Shown here one piece after another: positions 1 to 8,678 of a DNA stretch of 64,000 nt. Position 1 is the first letter of the stretch. Each line of letters opens with the position of its first letter. Where the stretch lies: contig NZ_JANAVP010000015.1 of assembly GCF_024213665.1 (NCBI RefSeq), positions 1 through 64,000 on the forward strand, read 5' to 3'. The position numbers and the translations under genes were made by a program. Source of the stretch: Streptomyces sp. A3M-1-3. Lineage in GTDB: Bacteria > Actinomycetota > Actinomycetes > Streptomycetales > Streptomycetaceae. A model generated the notes under the pieces. The model saw nothing but the letters and a program-made list of their open reading frames with translations. It was not told where the DNA came from and made no database searches.

Positions 1-561
1 CCCACGACCAGTGCGAGTATCCCGAACCTCGCGCACACCAGACCCATGACCTGCAACTTCACGATGCACACCGCTCACTGGGCCTGGGGGGTGGAACGGG
101 CCCGGACCATGGCCGAGGCGGCCGGTCTGCCGGGCTACGAAGTCCTGCAGTACCACCACACGTACCTGCGACAGCGCACCGACCTGCCGACCCTGCGCTC
201 CCCGGACGGCAACCCGGGCGTACTCAGCGGCGACCTGCTCGGCTACCTGCGCTCCGAGCCCGGTCTCGCGCTGGTCGCCTACTCGCCGCTGCTGTCCGGC
301 GGTTACGTACGCGAGGACAAGCCCCTGGGCACCGCCTTCGACCACGCGGGCACCCCCGCCCGCCTGGCGGTACTGCGAGAGGTGGCCAAGGAAGCCGGGG
401 CGACCGTCAACCAGGTGGTGCTCGCCTGGCTGACCGGCGGCGAGATCCCGGCGATCCCGCTGGTCGGCGCTTCCTCCGTGACGCAGCTCGACGAGAGCCT
501 GGCCGCGGTGGACCTGGAGCTGACGGCGGAGCAGCGCGCCCGGCTGGACGCGGCACGGTGA
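1..561 (+). CDS. Aldo/keto reductase, 3' part only
   Basis: This is the C-terminal half of an NAD(P)H-dependent aldo/keto reductase cut by the window edge. The frame is open from base 1. Family landmarks visible are LALVAYSPLLSGG in the barrel, NQVVLAWL, and the cofactor-binding stretch IPLVGASSVTQLDESL close to the C-terminus. The catalytic Tyr/Lys region would lie upstream and cannot be seen, so activity cannot be judged. The stop codon overlaps the GTG start of the following phosphatase (GTGA), so the two genes are probably co-transcribed. Substrate is unknown. Confidence 0.85.
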   Translation, partial: PTTSASIPNLAHTRPMTCNFTMHTAHWAWGVERARTMAEAAGLPGYEVLQYHHTYLRQRTDLPTLRSPDGNPGVLSGDLLGYLRSEPGLALVAYSPLLSGGYVREDKPLGTAFDHAGTPARLAVLREVAKEAGATVNQVVLAWLTGGEIPAIPLVGASSVTQLDESLAAVDLELTAEQRARLDAAR

Positions 562-1052
562 CCTCGCGCCGGACCGGCCGTGAACGCGTTGCCGAGCCCT
601 GGGAGCCCACCGCCGCCGGAGTACTGCGCCTTCCGTCGGGACGCCTGGTCCGCGGCCGGGCGCTCCGCCGGCCGCTGCCGGCCGGTCCCACGCCCGACTA
701 CGCCGTGTACCTGCTCGGGAAACCTCCGCCCGAGCTGCCCTGGGAAGCCCGATGGCTGCGCTGGCCGGACTTCCGGCTGCCGAGCAGCGACGCGGAGGCG
801 CAGGAGATCCTGGGCGAGGCATGGGCGCGCGCCGGCACCGAACGCGTCGAGATCGCCTGCGGCGGAGGCCGTGGCCGCACCGGCACGGCCCTGGCCTGTC
901 TCGCGGTACTCGACGGAGTGCCGGCCGGCGAGGCGGTGGACTTCGTACGTCGGCACTACGACCGACGTGCCGTCGAAACCCCCTGGCAGAAGCGCTACGT
1001 CCGCCGCTTCGGCGGGTTTGGTGATCCGGCGTCCGTTCCCGGGGGCGTGTGA
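558..1052 (+). CDS. Protein-tyrosine-phosphatase-like protein
   Basis: This 164-residue soluble protein carries the cysteine phosphatase P-loop C-G-G-G-R-G-R-T-G-T (CX5R followed by T) near residue 100. This is the hallmark of the dual-specificity and tyrosine phosphatase superfamily. A conserved-looking W-P-D triplet at about residue 69 (LRWPDFRLP) can supply the general acid. A C-terminal helix (EAVDFVRRHYDRRAVETPWQ) fits the family fold. It starts with GTG inside the stop of the upstream reductase, so translation is probably coupled. The physiological substrate is not evident. Membership in the fold is secure; a real phosphatase role is likely but inferred. Confidence 0.8.
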   Translation: MTSRRTGRERVAEPWEPTAAGVLRLPSGRLVRGRALRRPLPAGPTPDYAVYLLGKPPPELPWEARWLRWPDFRLPSSDAEAQEILGEAWARAGTERVEIACGGGRGRTGTALACLAVLDGVPAGEAVDFVRRHYDRRAVETPWQKRYVRRFGGFGDPASVPGGV

Positions 1053-1134
1053 GGGAAACTGTGGGCAAGCGCGGTGACGGCAGTCAATCCAGTCCGCGCG
1101 ACGATGTGAGTGCGAGCGAGGAGCCTGCGCGCAG

Positions 1135-2190
1135 ATGTCCAGCACCGGCCGTCCCGGGACCCGGCCTCCGACGATCTCCGATGTCGCCCAGGCCGCGGCG
1201 GTGTCGAGGACGACCGTCTCGCACGCCCTCAACGGGGTGGGAAAGGTCGATCCACGGACCCGTGAGCGGATCAAGAGGATCGCGGCCGAGCTGGGTTACC
1301 GGCCGAACCTCCGCGCGCAGCGGCTGCGCCGGGGGCAGGCCAAGGCGATCGCGCTGGCCTCGTCGATGCCGTTCGCCGTGGCCGGCGGGCCGTCCCGGCT
1401 CGGCTTCTACATGGAGGTTGCCGCCGCCGCCGCGGAGCGGGCTCTCGTCCACGAGTTCGCGCTCGTGCTGGTACCGCCGGTGAAGTCCGGCTCGGGGCTG
1501 GAGTCGGTCGACATCGACGGGGCGATCGTGGTCGAGCCCGACGAGAACGACCCGGCCGTGGCCCAACTGCTGGCGCGCGGACTGCCGTACGTCACTCTGG
1601 GGCGGCAGGTGGCCGGGCCGGAAGCGGCGCCGTACGTGGACCTGCGCGGGGACCTGGTCGCTGAACTACTGCTGGAACATCTGCGCGACCAGGGCGCCCG
1701 CCGCCCGGCGCTCATCACCGGTTCCGGGACCCGGCACTCCGCCGTGGACGCGCGCGCCGCATACGAGGCGGCCGCCGCCGCACACGGCTGGGACCCGCTC
1801 ACCGCCACCGCGCCCGAAGAAGGTGGCGAGCAGGCCGGCTACGAGGCGTGCGCCGCGCTGCTCGCCGCGCATCCGGACATCGACGCCGTCTGCGCGCTGG
1901 TCGACGCCTTCGCCGTCGGCGCGGTTCGCGCGATCACCGACAGCAGCCGGACGATCCCCGCCGACATCATGGTCGTCACGCGGTACGACGGTCTGCGCGC
2001 CAGAACCTGCGAGCCGCCGCTGACGGCCGTCGACCTGCGCCTGGACCAGGCCGCGGCCGACGCGGTGGAACTGCTGCTCGGGCGACTGCGCGGGGAGGAC
2101 ACCGCTGCCGTGGTCCCCGCGCCCGAACCGCGCCTCGTCCCCAGGGCGTCGTCCCGCAGGCTTCCCGTCCTCGATAGCCGTACGGGCTGA
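1135..2190 (+). CDS. LacI-family transcriptional regulator
   Basis: The 351-residue product has an N-terminal LacI helix-turn-helix (TISDVAQAAAVSRTTVSHAL at residues 13-32), a hinge helix region (RPNLRAQRLRRGQ) and a periplasmic-binding-protein-like effector domain through the rest. A GAGGAG ribosome binding site precedes the ATG. The gene is convergent with the damaged salvage cluster to its right. The perfect 18-bp palindromes with a central CG found at 4896-4927 are the type of operator such proteins bind, so it is a good candidate regulator of the permease there. The effector may be a nucleobase or nucleoside, but that is inferred only from neighbours. Confidence 0.9.
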   Translation: MSSTGRPGTRPPTISDVAQAAAVSRTTVSHALNGVGKVDPRTRERIKRIAAELGYRPNLRAQRLRRGQAKAIALASSMPFAVAGGPSRLGFYMEVAAAAAERALVHEFALVLVPPVKSGSGLESVDIDGAIVVEPDENDPAVAQLLARGLPYVTLGRQVAGPEAAPYVDLRGDLVAELLLEHLRDQGARRPALITGSGTRHSAVDARAAYEAAAAAHGWDPLTATAPEEGGEQAGYEACAALLAAHPDIDAVCALVDAFAVGAVRAITDSSRTIPADIMVVTRYDGLRARTCEPPLTAVDLRLDQAAADAVELLLGRLRGEDTAAVVPAPEPRLVPRASSRRLPVLDSRTG

Positions 2191-2223
2191 ATCGCCGGGC
2201 CTGCGGCCTTGAACCTCCGGGGC

Positions 2224-2926
2224 TCACGTGCCGATGATCAGGATCACTCCGGAGACGACGGCGAAGGCCAGGACGAAGAACCGCATCCGGCCGGCGTCGA
2301 TCCGGTGGTGCACCAGACGGCTCAGCCACGCGCCCAGCGCCAGAGCGGGCAACAGCATGGCTGCCCACCCCAGTTGCCCGGGCTCCCCCTGGCCGGTGGC
2401 GAAGAGCAGCCCGAGCGAGGCGACCTCGCCGACCAGGAAGCACAGAGCGACCGTGGACCGCAGCTCGGCGGGCGGGCGGTGCTGGTAGACCAGCGCCAGC
2501 GGCGGTCCCCCGACGCCGGTCGCCGTCTCGGTGAGGCCCGTGACGACTCCGGCGGCGAGGTAGGCCGCGCGCCCCGGTGTGAACTTCGGCGCGGCCAGGC
2601 TCACCAGTGCCGCGAGCAGCGTCGCCCCGCCGACGAACAGGCCGAGACTGCGGTCCGGGATCGCCCACAGCAGCAGCCCGCCCGGTGTCGCCGCGAGCCG
2701 CGCTGCCGATACCCAGCCGGCGCCGCGCAGGTCCAGCGAGGCCCGTTCCTGCCACGCGACGTGCGCGTTGAGCGGGATCATCGCGGCGAGCACGACCACC
2801 GGCAGCAGGTCGGGCGACACGAAGCCGGCCACGGGGGCGACGATCAGCGCGAAGCCCAGGCCGCTGGCGGACGAACGCGGCCAGGGTCACGGCGAGGCCG
2901 AGCAGCGCCGCGGCCTCGACGGTCAC
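2224..2926 (-). pseudogene. TauE/SafE-family membrane exporter, frameshifted
   Basis: The reading frame beginning with the GTG at 2926 encodes MTVEAAALLGLAVTLAAFV, the first helix of a TauE/SafE (TSUP) permease. It then loses homology near 2870. Removing one C restores AFVASGLGFALIVAP and the rest of the protein down to the stop, including the second conserved half (TGLTETATGVGGPPLALVY). About 234 codons in total are consistent with a small TSUP transporter with seven to eight membrane helices. The start overlaps the stop of the upstream amidohydrolase fragment (GTGA). Either a real one-base insertion or a sequencing error has broken it. Confidence 0.8.
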
Positions 2927-3466
2927 AGGGCCCCGCTCTCCGCGCGGTGGGACCGTTCCACGGCGGCGAGATGCTCGTTGACGTGGATTTGTACGACTGC
3001 GCCGGCCTCGGCGGCCAGCAGGGCGGTGTCGCGCAGGGTACGGGCGGTCGCGGCCTCGGGGACCGGGACCGCGAGCGAGGCGTGGACCAGCGGGTCGCCT
3101 GCGTAGCGGGCGAGGTGCTTCTCGGCGCTCGCCAGTGTCTGTGCGGCGTCGGCGGGCCCACCCGTACCGTCGGCGTCGGCCGCGTCGTTGCAGACCAGCC
3201 CCAGGACGCAGCGGATGCCCACCTCGCGGGTGGCCGTCGCCGGCACATCGACGTCCACGGATGCGCGGGTGCCCGCCTCGGCGACGGTGGTGAAGCCGCC
3301 GCGCAGCGACTCCAGCGCCGCCAACTTCGCCGCTACGTAGGCGGATTCCTCGTCGAGCGCGTTCTCCAACGGCACCCAGACCCGGCGGAAGATCTCCGAC
3401 GGCTCACCGAAGGCGAGGGACGAACCGAAGCTCTGGGTGAGGTGGTGGTGGCGTCCACGAAGCCGG
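2923..3466 (-). pseudogene. Amidohydrolase (TRZ/ATZ-like deaminase) fragment
   Basis: About 180 codons of a metal-dependent amidohydrolase are recognisable. They begin at an HHHLTQ metal-site motif, continue through RGGFTTVAEAGTR, and end just after the second metal-ligand region QIHVNEHLAA. Family members are roughly 450 residues, so the N-terminal strand region and the C-terminal half, with the remaining metal ligands, are gone. At its 5' side it is fused out of frame to the 3' end of the NCS2 permease. At its 3' side a stop follows SHRAESGAL. Such enzymes deaminate nucleobases or related heterocycles, which fits the neighbouring transporter and nucleoside hydrolase. It cannot be functional as read. 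Confidence 0.75.
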
Positions 3467-4818
3467 GTCGGGGACCGCGGCGACGAACGCCCCGACCGCC
3501 ACCCCGCTCTCCATGAGGATGTGGACGTTGGGCGGAAAACCGCTGTAGACGCCAGGAATGAGGATCGGCAGCAGGCCGAGGGCGATCGCGACAGCGCAGA
3601 TGAACGTGTTGGAGTGATCGTCGAGGTTGCCCCGGCGGCCCAGCATCTGCACGCCGAGGACGGTGATGACGGCGAACACCACCATCGCGGTGCCGCCGAC
3701 GACGGCCGACGGGATGACGCTGATCGCCCGGGTGACGGGCGCGAGGAAGCCGATGAGGATGAGCACGACTCCGGCCGCGGCGGTCACGTACCGGCTGCGT
3801 ACGCCCGTGACGCGGACGATGCCGATGTTCTCGCCGCTGGTGACCATCAGCGGCATGCCGAGGAAGCCACCGAGGAGGGACGTGAACGCGTCTCCGCGGA
3901 TGGTCTTGGGGACGTCGGTGCGCTGATCGATCTCCTTGCCGACGGCCTCGGCGTTGATGACGGTCTGGCCGGTGGCCTCCGCCATCGAGGCGAGGCTGTA
4001 CAGCATCAGCGGGAGCGCGGCCGGCAGGTTGAACTGGGGCGAGCCGAAGGGCAGCAGCTGCGGTACGTTCAGCAGCCCTCCCCCGGTGACCGCGCCGAAG
4101 TCCGTGCTGCCGATGAGGAAGGCCAGTACGGTGCCCGCGATCAGGCCCAGCATGACGGCGAGTTGGCGCAGTACGCCGCTGAACAGCCAGTAGAAGTCCA
4201 CGGTGAAGGCGATGGTCGCCATGCCGAGGAGCAGGTTGGTGGTGTCGCCGAATCCGGGCGTGCCCGGCCGTCCGGTGACGAGCACCGCGCCGACCTTCAC
4301 GAGATTGACGCCGACGATCACGATCATCGTGCCGATGACGAGTGCCGGGAAGAACTTCAGCAGCCGGGAGAAGACCGGCAGGACGACGAAGTAGAAGGCT
4401 GCGGTGAGCAGCACGGCGCCGGTCGCGGTGCGTACGCCGTGCTGCTCGGCGATCGCCAGGAAGAGGATGAGCGGGACCCGCCGGGCAGCATGACGAACGG
4501 CAGCTTGGGCCCGAACTTCCAGGGTCCGAGCGACTGGATCAGGGAGCCGGCCCCGGAGAGCAGGAACGCCGCCGAGAGCAGGTTGACGGTCAGATCCGGG
4601 TTGAGCCCGAGGGTGGCGCTCATCAGGAAGATGGCCGAGATGGGCGTCGCGGCCATGACCAGGACGTGCTGGATGCCGAAGAGGATCATCCTGCCGTAGG
4701 GGCGGGACTCGTCCACCGGGTGGGGTGTGGCGGCGGGGCCCGGCGAGGCTGCGAGGTCCGGCTCGGCGGCCGGGTCTGGTGCGTCTGCGGAGTGTGGCGC
4801 GGTGCTGGGGCTGGTCAC
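3404..4818 (-). pseudogene. NCS2 nucleobase permease, frameshifted and 3'-truncated
   Basis: From the GTG at 4818 the sequence encodes a nucleobase:cation symporter-2 N-terminus (GIQHVLVMAATPISAIFLMS ... PFVMLPGG). The frame then breaks near 4485, where one base is missing. The remaining frame continues VPLILFLAIAEQ and includes the NCS2 signature NIGIVRVTGVRSRYVTAAAG and roughly ten further membrane helices. Homology stops at VAVGAFVAAVP near 3480, where the DNA switches into the middle of the amidohydrolase, so the last transmembrane segment is missing. Xanthine or uracil uptake would be the ancestral role. The double operator just upstream suggests LacI control. Confidence 0.85.
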
Positions 4819-4895
4819 CTTCGAGCTCCGTTCGGCTCACTTCCGGCTTCGGACGGGTCACCGGCTACGGGGTGTGTGGGGCCCTTGAAACCAAG

Positions 4896-4927
4896 GGCCA
4901 AATCGATTTGGCCAAATCGATTTGGCC
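4896..4927. promoter_or_regulatory. Two overlapping 18-bp palindromes, LacI-type operator
   Basis: The sequence GGCCAAATCGATTTGGCC is a perfect 18-bp palindrome at 4896-4913. It is repeated at 4910-4927, the two copies sharing GGCC. Central CG in a symmetric 14-18 bp site is typical of LacI-family operators. It lies about 78 bp upstream of the permease start and downstream of the nucleoside hydrolase, so it most likely controls the permease-amidohydrolase-TauE transcription unit. The LacI gene at 1135-2190 is the obvious candidate ligand. Confidence 0.75.
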
Positions 4928-5009
4928 GTCAGTATGTGAGCTGCCTCGCGACTGCGTCAAAGGATCCGGCGGGCCCGTACTTTCTGGCACCTGATCAGCT
5001 CACGCACGG

Positions 5010-5954
5010 TTACGTCGTACGCTTCCCGAGCGCATCGACCGCGCCGATCACCCGGTCCCAGAACAGTTCGCGCTCCAGGGTCACCGCGACGCGCGCGTTG
5101 ACGGGCCGGCCGAGGTAGCCGTGCAGATCCACCACCGTCGCCCCGCGCGTGTGGTGGCCGTGAAGTTCGACGGCCACACTCGCATCGACGCAGTGGACGA
5201 TCGCGGGGTCGATGACGCGGGCCACCGCGACCGGGTCGTGCAGCGGCGGTGATGCGAAACCCCACAATCGCCGGTAGGTGGAGCCGTAGAAGGTCATCAG
5301 CTGGGCGCACGTACGCCCGAGTTCGGTGCCGAGACCTTCGAGGCGGGCCACTACCTCGGGTGTGGCGAGCGCCTGGTGGGTGACGTTGAGCCCGCACATG
5401 GTGATCGGCACGCCGCTGCGGAAGACGATGTCGGCGGCTTCGGGGTCGGCGTAGATGTTGAACTCGGCCGCCGGAGTCCGGTTGCCCCGTTCGGTGGAGC
5501 CGCCCATGAGCACGATCTCCCGGATGCGTGCGGCACTGTCGGGATACCGGGTCAGCAGCAGGGCGACGTTCGTCAGCGGCGCGGTCGGGACGAGGGTGAC
5601 GGGTTCCGGATGTCTGGTCAGGATCCGGTACATGAGGTCCACCGCGTGCTCGGGGACCACGTCCACCGCGGGTTCCGCGAACTGCGGCCCGTCCAGGCCG
5701 GACTTCCCGTGCACGTCGTCCGCCACGAGCTGCGGCTGGACGAGCGGCTGTGTGCATCCGGCTGCGAGGGGCACCCCGGTGATTCCGGCGACGGTGCAGA
5801 CGCGGCGCGCGTTCAATGTGGTCTTCTCGACCGTCTGGTTGCCGGCGACCGTGGTGATCGCGAGCAGGTCGATCGATGGATCCCCCGCAGCGAGCATGAT
5901 CGCGATGGCGTCGTCGTGCCCGGGATCGCAGTCGATGATGATCGGAACAGGCAC
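5010..5954 (-). CDS. Inosine-uridine-type nucleoside hydrolase
   Basis: The 314-residue protein begins MPVPIIIDCDPGHDDAIAI, the DxDxGxDD calcium-binding signature of ribonucleoside hydrolases that cleave the N-glycosidic bond of nucleosides to base plus ribose. Other family landmarks are VPTAPLTNVALLL, EIVLMGGS, AEFNIYADPEAA and a late HDP motif (PPLHDPVAVARVID) that completes the Ca site. The GTG start at 5954 is chosen because a GAGGAG site sits 6 bases upstream and the signature follows immediately. It is intact although the transporter and deaminase genes next to it are broken. It is cytosolic, and substrate preference cannot be told from sequence. Confidence 0.92.
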   Translation of the reverse strand: MPVPIIIDCDPGHDDAIAIMLAAGDPSIDLLAITTVAGNQTVEKTTLNARRVCTVAGITGVPLAAGCTQPLVQPQLVADDVHGKSGLDGPQFAEPAVDVVPEHAVDLMYRILTRHPEPVTLVPTAPLTNVALLLTRYPDSAARIREIVLMGGSTERGNRTPAAEFNIYADPEAADIVFRSGVPITMCGLNVTHQALATPEVVARLEGLGTELGRTCAQLMTFYGSTYRRLWGFASPPLHDPVAVARVIDPAIVHCVDASVAVELHGHHTRGATVVDLHGYLGRPVNARVAVTLERELFWDRVIGAVDALGKRTT

Positions 5955-6080
5955 AGCGCTCCTCGGCGTCCGGGACAGCAGCGTTCCCAGTGTGCCCCTG
6001 CGGCGGTGTGCCGAGGCGCTCGGACGGCCTGCGCCGCTGAGCCGCTGGGGAATCGGTCCCCTTCCTCGTCGGGCTCGTGA

Positions 6081-6311
6081 TCGTCGGCGAAGGCGCAGCC
6101 CGCTGTCGAGCTCGGCGGAGCGGGGCAGCGGCAGGCCCAGCAGCAGGGTCAGCAGCAACTGGAACAGGACGAGTTCCCGCCGGACGGCCGACGGCTCCCC
6201 CCGCACGAGATGAAGGGCTACGGGAACTTGGGCACCCAGGCCGAGCCGGAGGATGAGGGCGGCCAGGACAAGAGCGGAGGAGCCTTCGGCAGCGGTGGTC
6301 CGGGCGGGTGA
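6081..6311 (+). pseudogene. Possible remnant of a small acidic/Gln-rich protein
   Basis: In the 500-base gap between the hydrolase and the next gene, one frame has good codon bias for about 76 codons after a stop at 6078. It is Gln-rich (QRQAQQQGQQQLEQDEF), then PPHEMKGYGNLGTQAE, and ends in a Gly-rich tail (GGAFGSGGPGG). No convincing start codon or ribosome site precedes it, and the only ATG lies well inside. It looks like the 3' part of a gene whose 5' end has been lost or frameshifted. I do not recognise the family. The rest of the gap shows nothing clear. Confidence 0.25.
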
Positions 6312-6457
6312 CCGCCGGTCCGTCCCCCGCACGGCTCGCGGACGGCCTGAACACGCCGGGTCGGATATGCGTATCACTGGGCGCACGAGCGAACCCGTGG
6401 TGCGCAGTGCGCAGCGCTTTCGCCATGGCCCTGTCCCGAGACCTTGAGGATCAGCCC

Positions 6458-6808
6458 ATGAACGACCCCGTCAGCCTTCCCCTCCAAGCCCTCCCCGACG
6501 GGGAGGCCGAACTGCGTCTGGTGCTCCGGCTCGCATGGGAGGACGTCGCCGCGCTCGGCCAGGAAGCCGGCCGGCTCGCCACCCAGATGCAGCGCCCGGT
6601 CACCCTCGACGAAGCGGCCAGCCACCGCCTGCGCACACGATCGGCCGCCCACGCGAAACCCGCGCCGGAGCGGAGCCAGCCCCTCATCGCGCCCTCCACC
6701 GTGTCCACCCTCACCGCCCGCTCACCGGGGGAGCATGCCCGCCAGGCGATAGAGAAGATCAACCGGACGTCCGGCACCGACCACGGCACCGCCCAGAGTT
6801 CGGCCTGA
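6458..6808 (+). CDS. Hypothetical 116-residue protein
   Basis: The start is the ATG preceded by GAGGA at 6446-6450. The product is soluble, begins MNDPVSLPLQALPDGEAELR, and contains Ala/Leu-rich helical stretches (WEDVAALGQEAGRLATQMQ) followed by a basic region and a C-terminal helix (EHARQAIEKINR). I do not recognise the family. Codon bias is typical for the replicon, which supports its being real. It is convergent with the truncated ABC gene: its stop at 6808 touches the other gene's stop at 6809. No function is proposed. Confidence 0.6.
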   Translation: MNDPVSLPLQALPDGEAELRLVLRLAWEDVAALGQEAGRLATQMQRPVTLDEAASHRLRTRSAAHAKPAPERSQPLIAPSTVSTLTARSPGEHARQAIEKINRTSGTDHGTAQSSA

Positions 6809-7405
6809 TCACCGTCGGCCCGGCCCGGGCGGCGGGGCGACGTCCCCGCCGGCCGGGTGCCGATTCCGGCGAGAAGCGGTCGCACAAATCGGGGGGTCAC
6901 CTTGTCTGCGCGGGAACGTCGGCTCGTCGAGGAACAGGATCTGCGGCCGCCCGACCAGGCTCGCCGCCAGGTCCAGACGTCGTCGCATGCCGCCCGAGTA
7001 CGTCTTCGTGGCCCGCCCCGCCGCGTCACTGAGCTGGAAGCGGTCCAGCAGTTCTGCCGCGCGGGCGCGGGCCTCCGTACGCGGCATGCCGAGCAGCCGG
7101 CCGATCATCAGGAGGTTCTCCGTGCCGGTCAGGTTCTCGTCGACAGCGGCGTACTGCCCGGTCAGCCCGATCAAGGACCGGACCAGGCCCGCCTCCCGTA
7201 CGACGTCGTACCCTCCGACCTCCGCTCGCCCGCCGTCCGGCGCGAGGAGTGTCGCGAAGATGCGGACCGCCGTCGTCTTGCCCGCGCCGTTGGGCCCGAG
7301 CAAGCCGAGAACGGTGCCGGCGGGGACGGCGAGATCCACGCCGGCCAGTGCCTGGGTCTGCTTGAACTGTTTCGCCAGACCTTCCGCCTGGATCGCGTAA
7401 CTCAT
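6809..7405 (-). pseudogene. ABC transporter ATPase (DrrA-like), 3'-truncated
   Basis: The N-terminal 160 residues are a normal ABC-2 type ATPase. Walker A is GLLGPNGAGKTT, the Q-loop region GLTGQYAAVDENLT, the signature YSGGMRRRLDLA and Walker B ILFLDEPT. Directly after LDEPT the sequence changes to FPRRQGDPPICAT and about 30 unrelated residues before a stop. The D-loop, switch histidine and the C-terminal domain (about 130 or more residues) are missing, and no membrane partner gene follows. Related intact proteins export drugs such as daunorubicin. A GAGGTG site supports the ATG at 7405. It cannot be active as read. Confidence 0.85.
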
Positions 7406-7511
7406 GGGATCACCTCGGGTCCGCGGATGCTGGGGTGCAATCCACTTCCACCAACTGTGACGCACGCCACTGACAATCCGCTCGCCCCGGCTCTCCCGGG
7501 CAGGTGCTGCC

Positions 7512-8312
7512 CTACTTCCTATTCCTACCGGATCCGGGTTCCGCCATACGCCGGTGCGCGGCGGCCTTCAGCTTGTCGGGCAGCACCTTGTTGGCGACGC
7601 CTTGCGCCTTGGTCCTGAGCGATCCGGCGACGACCTTGCCCCGTTCGCTCATGAGAGCGTCGAAGCCGTCCTTGGCGACCTTGGCCGGATCGTCCTTCGG
7701 CTGCCGGCCGACCTTGGTGTCGTCCATGCCGGCCCGATGGAAGAAGTTCGTCTCGGTGGGGCCGGGCATGAGCGAGGTGACCGTCACCCCGGTGTCTTTG
7801 AGCTCGTTCCGCAGCGCCTCGGCGAAGGACTGCAGGAAGGACTTCGACGCGTTGTACACCGCCTGGAACGAGCCAGGCATCGTCGAAGCGATGGAGGACG
7901 TGATGAGCAACTTTCCGTCGCCCTCGGCGACCATGACCGGGAGCAGACGTTTGGCCAGGTGCACGGTCGAGGTGATGTTCAGGTCGATGACCCTGGCCTC
8001 GTCCGCCAGGTCGGTGTCGAGGAATGCCCCGCCCTGGCCCACGCCGGCGTTGAGGGCGGCAGCGCTGACCGGCCGGCGGGTCGTCGCGATGGCGGCGTAG
8101 AGCCGTTCCACGCCGTCGTAGGTGGCCAGGTCCGCCCGTACGACCTGAACATCGGCACCGGCGGCCTGGAGCTGCTCGGCCGCCGCGTCCACGCCAGAGT
8201 CCTCCGCGCTGACCACGAGATCGAATCCGTTCTCGGCGAATTGCTTGGCGAGTTCGAAACCGATGCCACTGGAGGCACCGGTGACGACTGCCAGAGGCTT
8301 GATTCCGTTCAT
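7512..8312 (-). CDS. SDR family oxidoreductase
   Basis: The 266-residue classical short-chain dehydrogenase/reductase has the Rossmann motif TGASSGIG at residues 11-18. It has an LNAGVG motif in place of NNAG, the catalytic serine in LLITSSIAS, and the YxxxK pair in VYNASKSFLQ. The acidic residue after beta-2 (VVSAEDS) is compatible with either cofactor. The C-terminal 40 residues are basic (LRTKAQGVANKVLPDKLKAAA). The gene is intact and monocistronic in appearance. The substrate is unknown; similar proteins are often annotated as short-chain alcohol dehydrogenases of stress regulons. Confidence 0.88.
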   Translation of the reverse strand: MNGIKPLAVVTGASSGIGFELAKQFAENGFDLVVSAEDSGVDAAAEQLQAAGADVQVVRADLATYDGVERLYAAIATTRRPVSAAALNAGVGQGGAFLDTDLADEARVIDLNITSTVHLAKRLLPVMVAEGDGKLLITSSIASTMPGSFQAVYNASKSFLQSFAEALRNELKDTGVTVTSLMPGPTETNFFHRAGMDDTKVGRQPKDDPAKVAKDGFDALMSERGKVVAGSLRTKAQGVANKVLPDKLKAAAHRRMAEPGSGRNRK

Positions 8313-8376
8313 GCGTGGCAGCTACCCCGTCGGGCACGCGTAAACGAGTGGAGCGGGGCTCACGAGTGGAGTGACC

Positions 8377-8610
8377 ATGTCCGACCAGGCACGAGGCGAC
8401 GACTTCTACCAGCCCGAGCACTCAGACGTGGACAACCGCCGACCGACGATCTCGACCTGGAGAACACGATCGGCGAAACGCGGGCTGGACGAGATGCTGG
8501 ACGAGGGGTAATCCCCGCCGGAGCGGCCCCTCGGCGTGACGAAATACGGAACCACCGGCGAGGAACAGCGCGAGGGCGAATCCCTCGACCAGCGCCTGGC
8601 CCAACCCGCA
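8377..8610 (+). pseudogene. DUF5709-like protein, internally frameshifted with in-frame stop
   Basis: The start MSDQARGDDFYQPEH and the later block SPPERPLGVTKYGTTGEEQREGESLDQRL match the two conserved ends of small Streptomyces DUF5709 proteins. The middle is out of register: the expected acidic stretch (DDLDLENTIGE) is found in the +1 frame between about 8437 and 8480 before the first frame resumes as RGLDEMLDEG. The next codon is TAA at 8509-8511 where the family has Tyr (GYSPPERP). Downstream of 8605 the sequence becomes a 9-bp tandem repeat. Two compensating indels plus a nonsense change make a sequencing explanation less simple. Confidence 0.65.
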
Positions 8611-8622
8611 GCCCTGCCCCGC

Positions 8623-8658
8623 CCTGCGCGTCCTGCGCGTCCTGCGCGTCCTGCGCAG
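8623..8658. repeat. Four tandem copies of a 9-bp unit
   Basis: The unit CCTGCGCGT occurs three times in a row, followed by a fourth copy with two changes (CCTGCGCAG). It sits at the 3' end of the damaged DUF5709 gene, 20 bases before the end of the convergent FAD-Rieske gene. It encodes an Ala-Arg-Pro or Gln-Asp-Ala type repeat depending on strand. Replication slippage here may have extended or removed the original C-terminus of the DUF5709 protein. Confidence 0.8.
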
Positions 8659-8678
8659 GGCGCGCCACCTGCCGTCCG

